Shown here in pieces: positions 28,666-38,238 of a stretch of DNA of 64,000 nucleotides. Within the stretch, counting starts at the first letter, position 1. Each line of letters starts with the position of its first letter. Below the pieces are notes generated by a model that was not told the DNA's origin, made no database searches, and saw nothing but the letters and a program-made list of their open reading frames with translations. Both the position numbers and the translations under genes were made by a program. Source of the DNA: CAVPNY01 sp963706905 (lineage in GTDB: Bacteria > Chloroflexota > Anaerolineae > Anaerolineales > UBA4823); NCBI GenBank assembly GCA_963706905.1, contig CAVPNY010000002.1, forward strand, positions 91,874 to 155,873. The letters are read 5' to 3'.

Positions 28666-29987
28666 GCAGTATATTTCTAAACGAGCTTGAAGAACGCTTT
28701 CTGCGCTACGTCAAGATTGACACCACAGCCGATCCGACCTCGTCGACATCACCCAGCACCCAGATCCAGTTCGATCTACTCAACCTGTTGGCGGACGAGT
28801 TGAAGGAGATCGGCGTGCAGGATGTGTTACTGACCCCCTATGGCGCAGTTTTGGCATCCATTCCGGCGACGGTGGAGGGCGTGACGCCCACGATCGCCCT
28901 GCTGGCGCATGTGGACACCGCCCCCCAGTTCTCCGGCACGAACGTTAAGCCGATTGTCCATCGCCAGTACAACGGTGAAGACATCATCTTGCCTGATGAT
29001 CCCCACCAGGTTCTTTCGCCTAAAAACTTGCCGTATCTGGCTAAAAAGATAGGAGACGACATCATCACTGCCTCGGGGACGACATTGCTGGGCGCAGATG
29101 ATAAAGCAGGCGTCGCCATCGTCATGACCCTGGCTCGCTATCTGCTGCAAAATCCCGGTCTGGCCCATGGCCCGATCCGCATTGGCTTTACGCCCGATGA
29201 GGAGATCGGCCGCGGGGTGCACGCCGATATGCCCGGCCATTTGAAGGCCGATTACGCCTATACGCTCGACGGCGCTGAGCTGGGCGAGATTGTTTACGAG
29301 ACGTTCTCAGCGGACGGCGCCACGGTGAAGGTAAAGGGTGTTTCCATTCATCCGGGCTATGCCAAGGATAAAATGGTCAACGCATTGCACCTGGCCGCCA
29401 AGATCGTGGATACACTGCCTCAGGCCACGCTCACCCCGGAGACGACGGCCGGTCGCCAGGGTTTCATCCACCTTGTCTCCATGAACGGCAATGCGGCCGA
29501 AGTCAACCTCGATTTCATCTTGCGGGATTTCGAGCGCGACGCTCTGGAAGCCCAGGGCGAGTTGTTGAAGAAGGTATGCGCCGCGGTGCAGGCTGGTGAG
29601 CCGCGCGCCGAGATCACCTGCACGATCACGCCGCAATACCGCAACATGCGTTATTGGCTGGAGGACGACATGCGCCCGGTCGAGCTGGCGTATGAGGCGA
29701 CTCGCCAGGCAGGCGTCGAGCCGTTCTATAAACCGACCCGCGGCGGCACCGACGGTTCGCGCCTGACCGAGATGGGCCTGCCGACGCCTAACCTGTTCAC
29801 CGGCATGCAGGAATTCCATGGCCCGTTGGAATGGATCAGCATACAGGACATGGCGCATGCCACGGAGATGTGCGTCAAGCTGGCGCAGTTGTGGTCAAAA
29901 GCCGAACAGGGCAAGACTGAGGCGAAAGCAAAACGCGGCCGGAAGCCGTATGCTGAAGCAGGCGCTGTGGTGGATTGGACGGGCTGA
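28662..29987 (+). CDS. pepT: Peptidase T (tripeptidase)
   Basis: A 441-residue M20B aminotripeptidase. Zinc-site motifs are visible: LLAHVDTAPQFSG, LLGADDKAGVA, GFTPDEEIGRG and a late GMQEFHGPLEWI. The lid domain has VKGVSIHPGYAKDKMVNAL, diagnostic for PepT. It removes N-terminal residues from tripeptides in the cytosol. The C-terminus carries an extra basic tail (KTEAKAKRGRKPYAE) beyond the usual end. It is the fifth gene of the peptide/glutamine cluster and is followed about 80 bases later by pepA. Confidence 0.94.
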   Translation: MSSIFLNELEERFLRYVKIDTTADPTSSTSPSTQIQFDLLNLLADELKEIGVQDVLLTPYGAVLASIPATVEGVTPTIALLAHVDTAPQFSGTNVKPIVHRQYNGEDIILPDDPHQVLSPKNLPYLAKKIGDDIITASGTTLLGADDKAGVAIVMTLARYLLQNPGLAHGPIRIGFTPDEEIGRGVHADMPGHLKADYAYTLDGAELGEIVYETFSADGATVKVKGVSIHPGYAKDKMVNALHLAAKIVDTLPQATLTPETTAGRQGFIHLVSMNGNAAEVNLDFILRDFERDALEAQGELLKKVCAAVQAGEPRAEITCTITPQYRNMRYWLEDDMRPVELAYEATRQAGVEPFYKPTRGGTDGSRLTEMGLPTPNLFTGMQEFHGPLEWISIQDMAHATEMCVKLAQLWSKAEQGKTEAKAKRGRKPYAEAGAVVDWTG

Positions 29988-30070
29988 ACAGAAAAGCACA
30001 AGGTTAAAACCCGTGTTTTGAATCAGCAGGGATTTGTTCAATGGAAAAAAGGGTAAAGGAGATGATAAGT

Positions 30071-31525
30071 ATGGAGATCAAAGTAGAAAGCGGTGACATT
30101 CTCAAAGCAGAGAGCGACCTGGCGGTGCTGGGCAGCTTTGAAGACGTTTCGCTGCCATCTGTGGTAGCCGGTTTGCTTGAGCCCGCCGATTTTAGCGGCC
30201 GGGCCGGGCAGACCCTGCTGCTCTACCCGCGCGGCGCTGTGGCGCCGAAACGCCTGCTGCTGGTTGGCCTGGGTAAGCGCGAGAAAGCTTCCGCTGAAAC
30301 GATCCGGCGAGCCAGCGCTACCGCAGTTAAGGAAGCTCAAAAGCTGAAAGTGGCTGCGGTGACTATTGGCGTCAATGGCGACCTGCGGTTGGAGCCTGAG
30401 GTGACTGCCCAGGCATTTGCTGAGGGCATCGAACTCGGCGCCTACCGCTTTGCGCGCTACTTCACTGGTCTTGCCCCCGAGCAAACCTTTGAAGTCGAGC
30501 GCGCCACGGTGTTCACCAAAACTGGTGAACGCACCCGGATCGGCCTCACCAACGGTCAGGCCATCGCCCGGGGTGTGCGCCTGGCGCGTGATCTGGTCAA
30601 CGGTCCGGGGTATGCCATGCACCCGCCAGCCCTGGGCCAGGAGGCGCTCGCTCTAGGCAAGCGCCTTGGTCTCAAAGTAACCGTGTTGGACATGGCTCAG
30701 CTCACCGAGCAGGGCTTCGGTGGCATCCTGGCCGTTGGCAAAGGCTCGGAACACGAACCGCGCTTTATCGTCATGGAGTATGGCAAAGCCAGCAAGAGCA
30801 CGCCCACCATCTGTCTGGTTGGCAAGGGGTTGACCTTCGACTCTGGCGGTCTCTCGCTAAGCCGGCGGATGCGATGGAGACCATGAAGTCAGATATGGGC
30901 GGGGCGGCGGCTGTATTCGGCGCCATGCAGGCCGCCGCCGAACTCAAGCTGCCCGTACACTTAGTCGGGCTGGTCTCGGCCGCCGAGAACATGCCCAGCA
31001 GCAACGCCTACCGTCCTGGCGACATCGTCAAGTCGCTGAGTGGCAAGACGATCGAGGTGCTCAACACCGATGCAGAAGGCCGCATCATCCTCTCCGACGC
31101 CTTGTTCTACGCCCAGCGCTATAAGCCGGATGCTATCGTAGAGCTTTCCACGCTTACCGGGGCGATTATTATCGCCCTGGGTTCGCATGCCACCGGGTTG
31201 TTCGCCACCGAACAGGCGCTGGCTGACAAACTTAGCCGCGCCGGTGAGATCAGCGGCGAGCGGGTCTGGCAGCTTCCCCTGTGGGATGAGTACCACCAGA
31301 TGATCAAGAGCGAGCTCGCCGATCTCAAAAACATCGCTGGACGGCCGGCGGGTTCGATCACCGCCGGCGACGTTCCTGGCAGCTTTCGTGGGCGATTATC
31401 CCTTCGCACATCTCGACATCGCTGGTACAGCCTGGGTAGACCGACCAGCCAAGCCCTACGATTCATCCGGCGGGACGGGCGTTGGGGTGCGCCTGCTGAC
31501 CGAGTTTCTAAAGGAATATAACTGA
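30071..31525 (+). CDS. pepA: Leucyl aminopeptidase, M17 family (two frameshifts)
   Basis: Cytosolic dizinc aminopeptidase, 484 residues after correcting one deletion at about 30855 (CTAAGCCGG, one A short) and one insertion at about 31367 (GCCGGCGACG). Restored motifs include VGKGLTFDSGGLSLKP, MKSDMGGAAAV, NTDAEGR and AHLDIAGTAW; these carry the metal ligands and the bicarbonate-site Arg. I start at the ATG at 30071, which has AAAGGAG 9 bases upstream; earlier ATGs lack proper spacing. It complements PepT by releasing single amino acids from peptides. Confidence 0.9.
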
Positions 31526-31566
31526 TCATTGATTACCAGATTCTTCACTAAATATTGGAGGAAGCA

Positions 31567-33219
31567 ATGACCGCAAACCCTAAAGCCGATCCGGGGAAAC
31601 AATCATTCATGGACAGACTGCTGAACACCGTAGAGCGGGTAGGCAACAAGGTGCCCCATCCGGTGCTCATGTTCTTTTACCTGATCATCGGTGTCATCGT
31701 CCTGTCAGCCCTCTTGTCGTTGATGGGCGTCAGCGTCACCGAACTGATCGCTGTGCCGGTCCCGGTGGAGGTGACGCCCGATTTTTATGAGGACGTTAGC
31801 GAGTACACCCTGTCGGGCGTGGGGATCAAAGATGTAGACTACGAAATTGTTGAACAGACCATCACGATCAGGAGCCTGCTGAGTATCGAGGGCATCCGAT
31901 TCATTTTCGAATCCTTTGTTCCGAACTTTCAGGGCTTCGGCGCGCTGGCCGTCACGCTCATCGCCATGATGGGTGCGGGCGCGGCTGAAGTCGCTGGATT
32001 GATGGCTGCCCTGATCCGCAAGTTGGTCAAGGTCGCCCCGCGCGCCTTGATTGCCTACCTCATCGTCTTTATCGGCGTGCTGGCGAGCGTGGCATCGGAT
32101 GCAGGCTACCTGATCTTGATCCCGCTGGGCGCGGCGGCCTTCCTGGCTGTCGGGCGGCACCCGATTGCCGGCCTGGCAGCCGGCTTTGGCGGTGTCGCCG
32201 CGGTCTTCATGGCGAACCTGATCCCAACACCGACCGATGCCATGCTGTTCGAGATCACCAACGAAGCCATCGCCTTGACTGGCGGCGCGCCGATCTCCAT
32301 CACGGCCGATTACTTCTTCCAGGCTGCCTCAGCCCTCCTGATGACCGTGGTCGTCGGGTTCGTCATCGTGCGCGTGGTTGAGCCGCGCCTGGGCAAGTAT
32401 AACCCGGCGGAAGCAGGCGATCCTGCGCAGGCCGCCGCTGCCGACGAAATCGATCCAGCCCTCGAAGCGCGCGGACTGCGCCGGGCTGGGTTGGCCTTCC
32501 TGGTCGTGCTGGGCGTCGTGCTGCTCGCCACCCTGCCGCCGGGCGCGCCGCTGCGCGATCCTGAAACGGGCTCGATCATCGGTCAAACGCCTTTCATGAA
32601 CAGCCTGCTGTTTATCGTGATGCTCTGCTTCTTAGTACCCGGCATTGCCTTCGGCTCGGCGGTTGGTAAGTACAAAGGACCCAACGACGTGATCGCCGCG
32701 GTGGTCAAGACTTTCGCCGGCCTGGGCGTCTTGATCTTCACGCTGCTGATGATCAGCCAGTTCATCGCCTACTTCAACTACTCCAACCTGCCGAGCGTCA
32801 TCGCCACCACGCTGGCTGATTTGTTGGGCGCGGCCGGCATTCCGGCAATCCCACTGTTGATCGGCTTCGTCCTGGTGATCGTGTTACTCGATTTCATCAT
32901 GCCGGGCTCGCTGGCCAAGTGGGCGATCTTCGCGCCCATCTTTGTACCACTCTTCATCCAGTTGGGCGTGCCGGCGCAGACCTTGTTCGCCGCCTACCGT
33001 GTTGGCGACTCGCCGATCAACACGCTTACGCCGTTGATGGTGTACTTCCCGGTGATCGTCGTCTTCGCCCAACGCTATCAAAAGAAAGCGGGCGTTGGAT
33101 CGCTGGTAGCGCTGATGCTGCCGATAGCCGGCATTGTTCTGGTCGTCTGGCTGGTCTTTCTTATCCTGTGGTTTGTGCTGGGCATCCCGCTCGGACCAGG
33201 ATATCCGGTAAGCATGTAA
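31567..33219 (+). CDS. abgT: AbgT-family transporter
   Basis: A 550-residue polytopic protein starting at the ATG at 31567, with GGAGG 5 bases upstream. N-terminal FMDRLLNTVERVGNKVPHP and the following LMFFYLIIG are characteristic of AbgT, as are VASDAGYLILIPLGAAAF, SQFIAYFNYSNL and LLDFIMPGSLAKWAIFAPIF. AbgT imports p-aminobenzoyl-glutamate in E. coli; relatives export sulfonamides. Here it ends a cluster of glutaminase and peptidases, so uptake of a glutamyl or dipeptide-like compound fits. The gene is followed by a perfect hairpin. Confidence 0.92.
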   Translation: MTANPKADPGKQSFMDRLLNTVERVGNKVPHPVLMFFYLIIGVIVLSALLSLMGVSVTELIAVPVPVEVTPDFYEDVSEYTLSGVGIKDVDYEIVEQTITIRSLLSIEGIRFIFESFVPNFQGFGALAVTLIAMMGAGAAEVAGLMAALIRKLVKVAPRALIAYLIVFIGVLASVASDAGYLILIPLGAAAFLAVGRHPIAGLAAGFGGVAAVFMANLIPTPTDAMLFEITNEAIALTGGAPISITADYFFQAASALLMTVVVGFVIVRVVEPRLGKYNPAEAGDPAQAAAADEIDPALEARGLRRAGLAFLVVLGVVLLATLPPGAPLRDPETGSIIGQTPFMNSLLFIVMLCFLVPGIAFGSAVGKYKGPNDVIAAVVKTFAGLGVLIFTLLMISQFIAYFNYSNLPSVIATTLADLLGAAGIPAIPLLIGFVLVIVLLDFIMPGSLAKWAIFAPIFVPLFIQLGVPAQTLFAAYRVGDSPINTLTPLMVYFPVIVVFAQRYQKKAGVGSLVALMLPIAGIVLVVWLVFLILWFVLGIPLGPGYPVSM

Positions 33220-33255
33220 CGGTTGATATTGGGTCATCTCGCAAACAGGATAGCT

Positions 33256-33296
33256 GGTTGTTGATTTGGGCGGCCTTGCCGCCCAAATCAACAACC
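33256..33296. repeat. Perfect hairpin, copy A of a dispersed palindrome
   Basis: 19-base arms (33256-33274 and 33278-33296) with a CTT loop; core ATTTGGGCGGC and complement. No U-tract follows, so it is not a standard terminator. The same core recurs at 37503-37537 and a related one at 16907-16941. Confidence 0.8.
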
Positions 33297-33403
33297 GATA
33301 CCTCGCTTCTTCTGTATCATGGATTTGCCTGGTCAGTACAACCTCAACGTCACCAACCGGGGTGCAATCTTCATCCTCCTGCTACAATGAATAGTCATCC
33401 AAC

Positions 33404-35053
33404 ATGACTGAATCAACTGCACAAAAGTCAAGCACACCATTGCCGGTGCGCCTAAAGGGTGTTTTGGCTTCCCATAAGGTGCTGATTGCCCTGGTGGTCG
33501 TTACACTCTCGACCGATATCTTCCCCCCGTTTATGCGCCTCCTGGGTCCCCAGAGATTTGACTTCCTGGGAATTTCCGAGGAGCAGTGGTCGATTTACGT
33601 GGCCTCGCGCGGTCTGGTTTTTATTCTGTTTGTATTGCTCGCCGGGGTTTTGGCTGATATTTTGGGCAGGCGGCGAATGCTCCTGGGGACGCTGGCCGCC
33701 TTCATCATCGGCATGCTGTGTCTGACTTTCCTTTCGCCCCTCACAGTACCCTACCTGATCATCTACACCCTCCTGGCTATCCTGGTCGTGATGATCAATA
33801 TCCTCACCGTTACCCTGGTCATCCTCAGTTATGAGGGGCGCAGGCAGCTCTTTGCGGTGGCGGTTTATTCGATCATCTCTGGAATTGGTTTTCTGTTGGC
33901 CCCCATTGTGACCAGGACCATCGGCCGGTACATCGGAGCCAATCTCGTGTTCCTGCTGCCATTGTTGCTGGCCGTGCTGGGCGCCCGCCTGACCATCAGG
34001 AATGTTCCCGAACGGCTCGCTCAGGGCAGCCTGCGCCGCTCGGATGTGATCGCCCTGGCCGCGTGGACCGCCGGCCTGTGCCTGATGATCTATGCCGGAG
34101 TCCTCTCGGGCCATCTGGGGTGGACCCACCCGCTGGTGTTGGTAGGATTGGCGCTGGGCGGCATGATCCTCCTGGCGCTGGCCTGGCTGCGCAGTCTGCG
34201 CTTACCTGGGAAATGGCGATTCAAACTGGTTTCTGGACGTGAGCTCAGCATGGCGGTATTTTCGGGAGTGGTCCTGTTCCTGGCTTTTTTTGCCATTATT
34301 GTCCAGATGTTTAACTTTTTAAACAGGGTGCTCCAGTATAACCTGTTGATTGCTGGCCTGGCGTTAGCGCCGGTCTTGATCGGCGCCCTGGTCCAGAATT
34401 CACGCCTCATCCGCTGGACCAGCCGGCTGAGAATTAGCCAGGCGATACCGGTAGGCCTGGCGCTGGTGGGAATACCGGCTTTAGTATTATCTTTATTGAG
34501 TAGGGAGATCTCACTGTGGATCTTGCTGCCTGTCCTGCTGTTGCTGGGTTTTGGATTTATCCTGGCCAATTCCGCTCGGCTGCTGCTATTGGCCTCTTCG
34601 GTGCCGAGCAACCTGGCAGCCACCGTCCAGTCCATCGGCGGTGCAACCGCAAATTTGGGCGGCGCGCTGGCGTACTCTTTCATGATGACCCTAGTGATTG
34701 GCTTTGGAGTGCGCGCCTATGTGCAGACGCTGGAGGAGTTTGGGCTGTCTCAAGCGTTTATCACCAGCCGTTTGTTCCGCCTGGCAGAGTTTGGTGAGCA
34801 AATTTCGGTTGTGTCTACATCCGATGAGCAGATTGATCTGCTCAGAGAGATTGATTTTTGGCTTGTGCATGCCTATATCACCGGGCTTTCACGCGCCATG
34901 CTGGTGCTGGGGTTGGTTTGCCTGTTCAGCGCGGCGGTTGTCTATGTTGGTTTGCGAGACGCGCAGAAGGAAGCGAATCTTTGGAGCAGCATGAAGATAA
35001 AACAGCCGCTACCTAGCGCTGATGATAAAATGGACACCTATACTGATCCCTGA
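33404..35053 (+). CDS. MFS transporter, 14-helix type
   Basis: 549 residues with about 14 hydrophobic helices. The loop GVLADILGRRRMLLGTLAAF is the conserved MFS motif A region. It resembles the DHA2/EmrB-like group but also carries a long soluble insert near residues 440-500 (LEEFGLSQAF to LREIDFWL). Substrate unknown. No close operon partner: it follows AbgT after 184 bases containing a hairpin and precedes a lipoprotein gene by 33 bases. Confidence 0.85.
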   Translation: MTESTAQKSSTPLPVRLKGVLASHKVLIALVVVTLSTDIFPPFMRLLGPQRFDFLGISEEQWSIYVASRGLVFILFVLLAGVLADILGRRRMLLGTLAAFIIGMLCLTFLSPLTVPYLIIYTLLAILVVMINILTVTLVILSYEGRRQLFAVAVYSIISGIGFLLAPIVTRTIGRYIGANLVFLLPLLLAVLGARLTIRNVPERLAQGSLRRSDVIALAAWTAGLCLMIYAGVLSGHLGWTHPLVLVGLALGGMILLALAWLRSLRLPGKWRFKLVSGRELSMAVFSGVVLFLAFFAIIVQMFNFLNRVLQYNLLIAGLALAPVLIGALVQNSRLIRWTSRLRISQAIPVGLALVGIPALVLSLLSREISLWILLPVLLLLGFGFILANSARLLLLASSVPSNLAATVQSIGGATANLGGALAYSFMMTLVIGFGVRAYVQTLEEFGLSQAFITSRLFRLAEFGEQISVVSTSDEQIDLLREIDFWLVHAYITGLSRAMLVLGLVCLFSAAVVYVGLRDAQKEANLWSSMKIKQPLPSADDKMDTYTDP

Positions 35054-35086
35054 AACTTTCAGTCTTGATTCTCTAAGGAGGAATTT

Positions 35087-37481
35087 ATGTCTGTTCGAAA
35101 CAAGAGTAAGCTTTATCCAGCTGTCGCTCTGTTGGTTGGCCTGAGCCTTGTGCTCGGAGCCTGTTCCTCGCCGGCCCCCGCGCCGACTGGAGGTCGCGGA
35201 GCTGGCTACGCCACATTCCTACCGAAGCCCCGCTGCTCCTGGAAGAGATCAGCCAGGCGGATCTGGTAGGCTCTACGTGGCAGTGGGTTGGCGGGCGGGA
35301 AACGCTGTCTGCCCACCGTTAGCACGGTACCAAATCCGGAAAGTTATAGCCTCACTTTCAACGCTGACGGCACACTCTTCATTCAGGCGGACTGCAATAC
35401 CTCGCGTGGCACTTACCAGCTGTCTGGTGACCAGCTCAGTATCACAATGGGGGCAACCACTCTGATGGCTTGTGAGCCCGATTCTTTATCCGACCAATTC
35501 CTGACCCAGCTTGCCCAGGCCTCCCAGGGTTGGCACTGCATACGGAAACCTGGTGATCGTCCTGGCGAACCAGGCGGGTGAGATGTACTTCCAGCACGCC
35601 ACCATGCCCACTCTGGGAGCTGACCTGGAGCCCATCTCCCAGGAAGAGCTGGTCGATACCCTGTGGCAGTGGACCAATCTGGTCGAAACGGCGCCCGCGG
35701 CTGAGACTGGTGTGGGAGATCCTGAGAACTATGACCTGGTCTTCCGAACAGACGGCACCTACAGCGCCAAGGCGGACTGCAACCAGCTCAACGGCACTTA
35801 CGAGCTTTTAGGTTCACAGTTGACCCTCAACCCGGGCATTACGACGCTGGCGATGTGCGAGCCTGAGTCGAAATACGACCTGTATACGAGCCTGCTGGCG
35901 CGTGTCACCGGTGTCGGAACCCGAGACGGGCTCCTGGTTCTGCTTCTGGACGAAAACACTGGGGCCATGTCCTTTGTGAACGCGGGGGAGGCCCCCGTAG
36001 CAGCCGCACCGCAAACCATCGAAGGCGACCCAGCCCTGGTCTTGGGCGAGCCCGATGGTGTAGATAACTTTGATAATGCCAGCAACTGGGGCCAGTTCGA
36101 TTCCGCCTGCTTCACCTCCCAGATCACCGGCGGGCAGTTCGTGATGACCGCCAATGGCGTGCCCCAGACGTTGTGCTGGGCAATTACCTGGCCGCAGCTT
36201 GACAATTTCTACCTCGAGACCACGCTGCAGATGCCTGAAACCTGTGATCCCCAGGACCGTTTCGGATTTCTCTTCCGTGCTCCGGACAACAACCGTGGTT
36301 ACCTGTATGGCTTCACCTGCGGTGGGGAATATACCCTCTCGATCTGGGATGGGCAGGCGACCACCGTCCTCGTGGAGCCCACTGAGAGCGCAACCATCCT
36401 CACTGATCCCGGGGCAGTTAACCGCATGGGCTTGATGGCATTTGGTGAGAACATCTCGCTCTACGCTAACGGCGTTTTCCTTGATACAGTATCGGACTAT
36501 ACTTATCTGGACGCAGGCCGCATCGGCTACTTCGTGCGCGCCGCCACTGAAACTCCCTTTACGGTGCGCTATGATCAACTGCGCGTCTGGACTCTGGAGG
36601 ATGAATTCTACCCGGTAGCTGTGGAGCAACCCTTCCCACCCGTGGATCTCCCCGACCCGCCTGCCAATGTTCCTACCGGGGAGGCAACCGTCAACGTCAA
36701 CGTGCGCACTGGCCCGAGCATGCTCTTCCCGGTGATCGGCACCGCGCAACAAGGCGACACTGGAGAGATCCTGGGGATCAGCCCGGATGGATTCTGGTAT
36801 GCGGTCAGTGTTCCAACCACTATGGTTGGTACCGGGATCGCCTGGGTTTCGGCTGATTTTGTCAACCTGACCAACCCGACCGGGCAGGCGCTGCCGGTGA
36901 TTACCCCGCCTCTGCTGCCCACCCTGGTGAATTTCTCGACGCCCCCCGCCTCCGCCCCTCAAGTGACCATGCGCGAGCCGGCTACGATCCGCAGTGGACC
37001 CACCCTGGAGTTTCCAATCTTTGGGGTTGCGCCTAACGGTTCGCGGGCTGAGGTGATTGGGGAGAGCGAAGACCGCGAATGGTGGGCGATCCGCATACCC
37101 ACCAGCCTATCCAGTGATGGGACTGCCTGGGTGCCCAAGGTATTTACCTCTGCAAGCAATACCAGCGGTGTGCCGGTGCTGCCCACCCCGCGCCTGCCGA
37201 GCAACATAACTGCGGCTGCCCCGGCTTCTGGAGCGCCATCTCTGATTACCATGGATACGCTCAATGTGCGCACCGGCCCGGGGAACGCTTATCCCAGCCT
37301 GGGCGTGGTATCCGGCGGAACGGTCCTGGCAGTTGTGGGCGTCAGCCCGGACAGGGAGTTCTGGGTGGTGAATGTGCCGACGGAGATGGTGTCCAGCGGT
37401 CGTGGTTGGATCCAGGCTCGCTTTACCCGCACCGAGAATGTCGGTAACGTGCCGGTTATTCAACCGCCGCCGGTTCCGTAG
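35087..37481 (+). CDS. Lipoprotein with META, concanavalin-like and three SH3b domains (three frameshifts)
   Basis: TAAGGAGGAATTT-ATG gives a clear start, and the signal peptide ends LVLGAC with Cys26. Three single-base indels interrupt the first 450 bases: a deletion at about 35185-35220, an extra T at about 35319, and an extra C in the CCC run at about 35520-35530. Corrected length is 797 residues. Order: META domain 1 (TFNADGTLFIQADCNTSRGT), META domain 2 (FRTDGTYSAKADCNQLNGTY), a concanavalin/LamG-like module (about 290-440), then three SH3b modules each with an NVRTGP- or IRSGP-type start and W(V) G-TAW end. A surface-anchored cell-wall or ligand binder; function unknown. Confidence 0.82.
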
Positions 37482-37502
37482 TCCAAAAGGAAGATAGTAT
37501 GT

Positions 37503-37537
37503 AGGAGATTTGGGCGGCTTTGCCGCCCAAATCTCCT
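37503..37537. repeat. Perfect hairpin, copy B of a dispersed palindrome
   Basis: 16-base perfect arms (37503-37518 and 37522-37537) with a TTT loop, core GATTTGGGCGGC. It sits in the 69-base gap between two convergent genes, where it could stop transcription from both sides. Same core as the hairpin at 33256-33296. Confidence 0.8.
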
Positions 37538-37550
37538 TTACCTGGCTCAA

Positions 37551-38021
37551 TTAAGGTGAGGGGGATTCATCTACCGGATTCTCAACTAGTTGATTGCCAC
37601 AATAAGGGCAATGACTCCAGTCATCCTGAACCGGGCGGCCACAGTTTGAGCAGGCCCCCGCCGGTGAAGTTGCCAGAACTTGTTTTTCTGCTGGCTGCGA
37701 GGGACGGATGAGACTTCGCACCAGTACAATTACACCTAACCCGATCAGCGCCAGAAAGCCCAGACAGAGCAGCCCAACCGCGATCATTCTGATGGAGTAA
37801 AAGCCACCAAAAGATGAAAATGGCATGCCTGAGTTAGGATGCATTGGCATTCTTTGCCATGGCTGAATGGGCTCATCGCCCCAGGTCCGGAAGCCGCCGC
37901 TCTCCATCATCCATCCCGATCCGCCCCACAAACGAACCATTACAAAACCTGCTGCAACCAACGCCGCTACGCAGACCAGGCCAATTACGATCCCCAAAAT
38001 CCACTTGGTCGATTTATTCAT
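37551..38021 (-). CDS. Membrane protein with C-terminal zinc ribbon
   Basis: 156 residues from the ATG at 38021, with GGAGG 6 bases upstream. One transmembrane helix is near the N-terminus (about 8-30) and another at about 75-100. Between them is a Met/Pro/Trp-rich loop. The C-terminal domain has two CxxC knuckles (CSNCGRP and CPYCGNQL), a zinc-ribbon fold probably facing the cytosol. No known family assignment; it is convergent with the lipoprotein gene. Confidence 0.75.
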   Translation of the reverse strand: MNKSTKWILGIVIGLVCVAALVAAGFVMVRLWGGSGWMMESGGFRTWGDEPIQPWQRMPMHPNSGMPFSSFGGFYSIRMIAVGLLCLGFLALIGLGVIVLVRSLIRPSQPAEKQVLATSPAGACSNCGRPVQDDWSHCPYCGNQLVENPVDESPSP

Positions 38022-38176
38022 TCCATACCTCCACACATATCGATGCTTTTGAAATATATAGTAAATCCCAGATGTTAGGAAGTTGTGAAGGAGGGATGAA
38101 GATATCTTGAATCTTGCTAGGATGAGCCTCTAAAGCCGTTTTGAGCCTCCAATTTCCTTAATTCTATAAAACCCTA

Positions 38177-38226
38177 TTGACTTCCAATAATTTGTATCCT
38201 AAACTATTTGTAATGTTATAACATTA
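38177..38226 (+). promoter_or_regulatory. gntR-operon promoter with palindromic operator
   Basis: TTGACT (38177-38182) and TAAACT (38200-38205) with a 17-base spacer form a good sigma-70 promoter. The perfect 16-base palindrome TAATGTTATAACATTA (38211-38226) covers the predicted transcription start, 12 bases before the ATG of the GntR gene. This is the position expected for autorepression by the GntR protein it precedes. Confidence 0.75.
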
Positions 38227-38238
38227 TATCCAGGCTCC

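Noticed and set aside
33256..33296. Hairpin as an ordinary rho-independent terminator
   Set aside because: The stem is strong, but no U-tract follows on either strand; it is better explained as a repeat with a possible secondary termination effect.
35814..36962. A 382-residue minus-strand frame
   Set aside because: Antisense to the META/SH3 lipoprotein; no domain and no ribosome-binding site.
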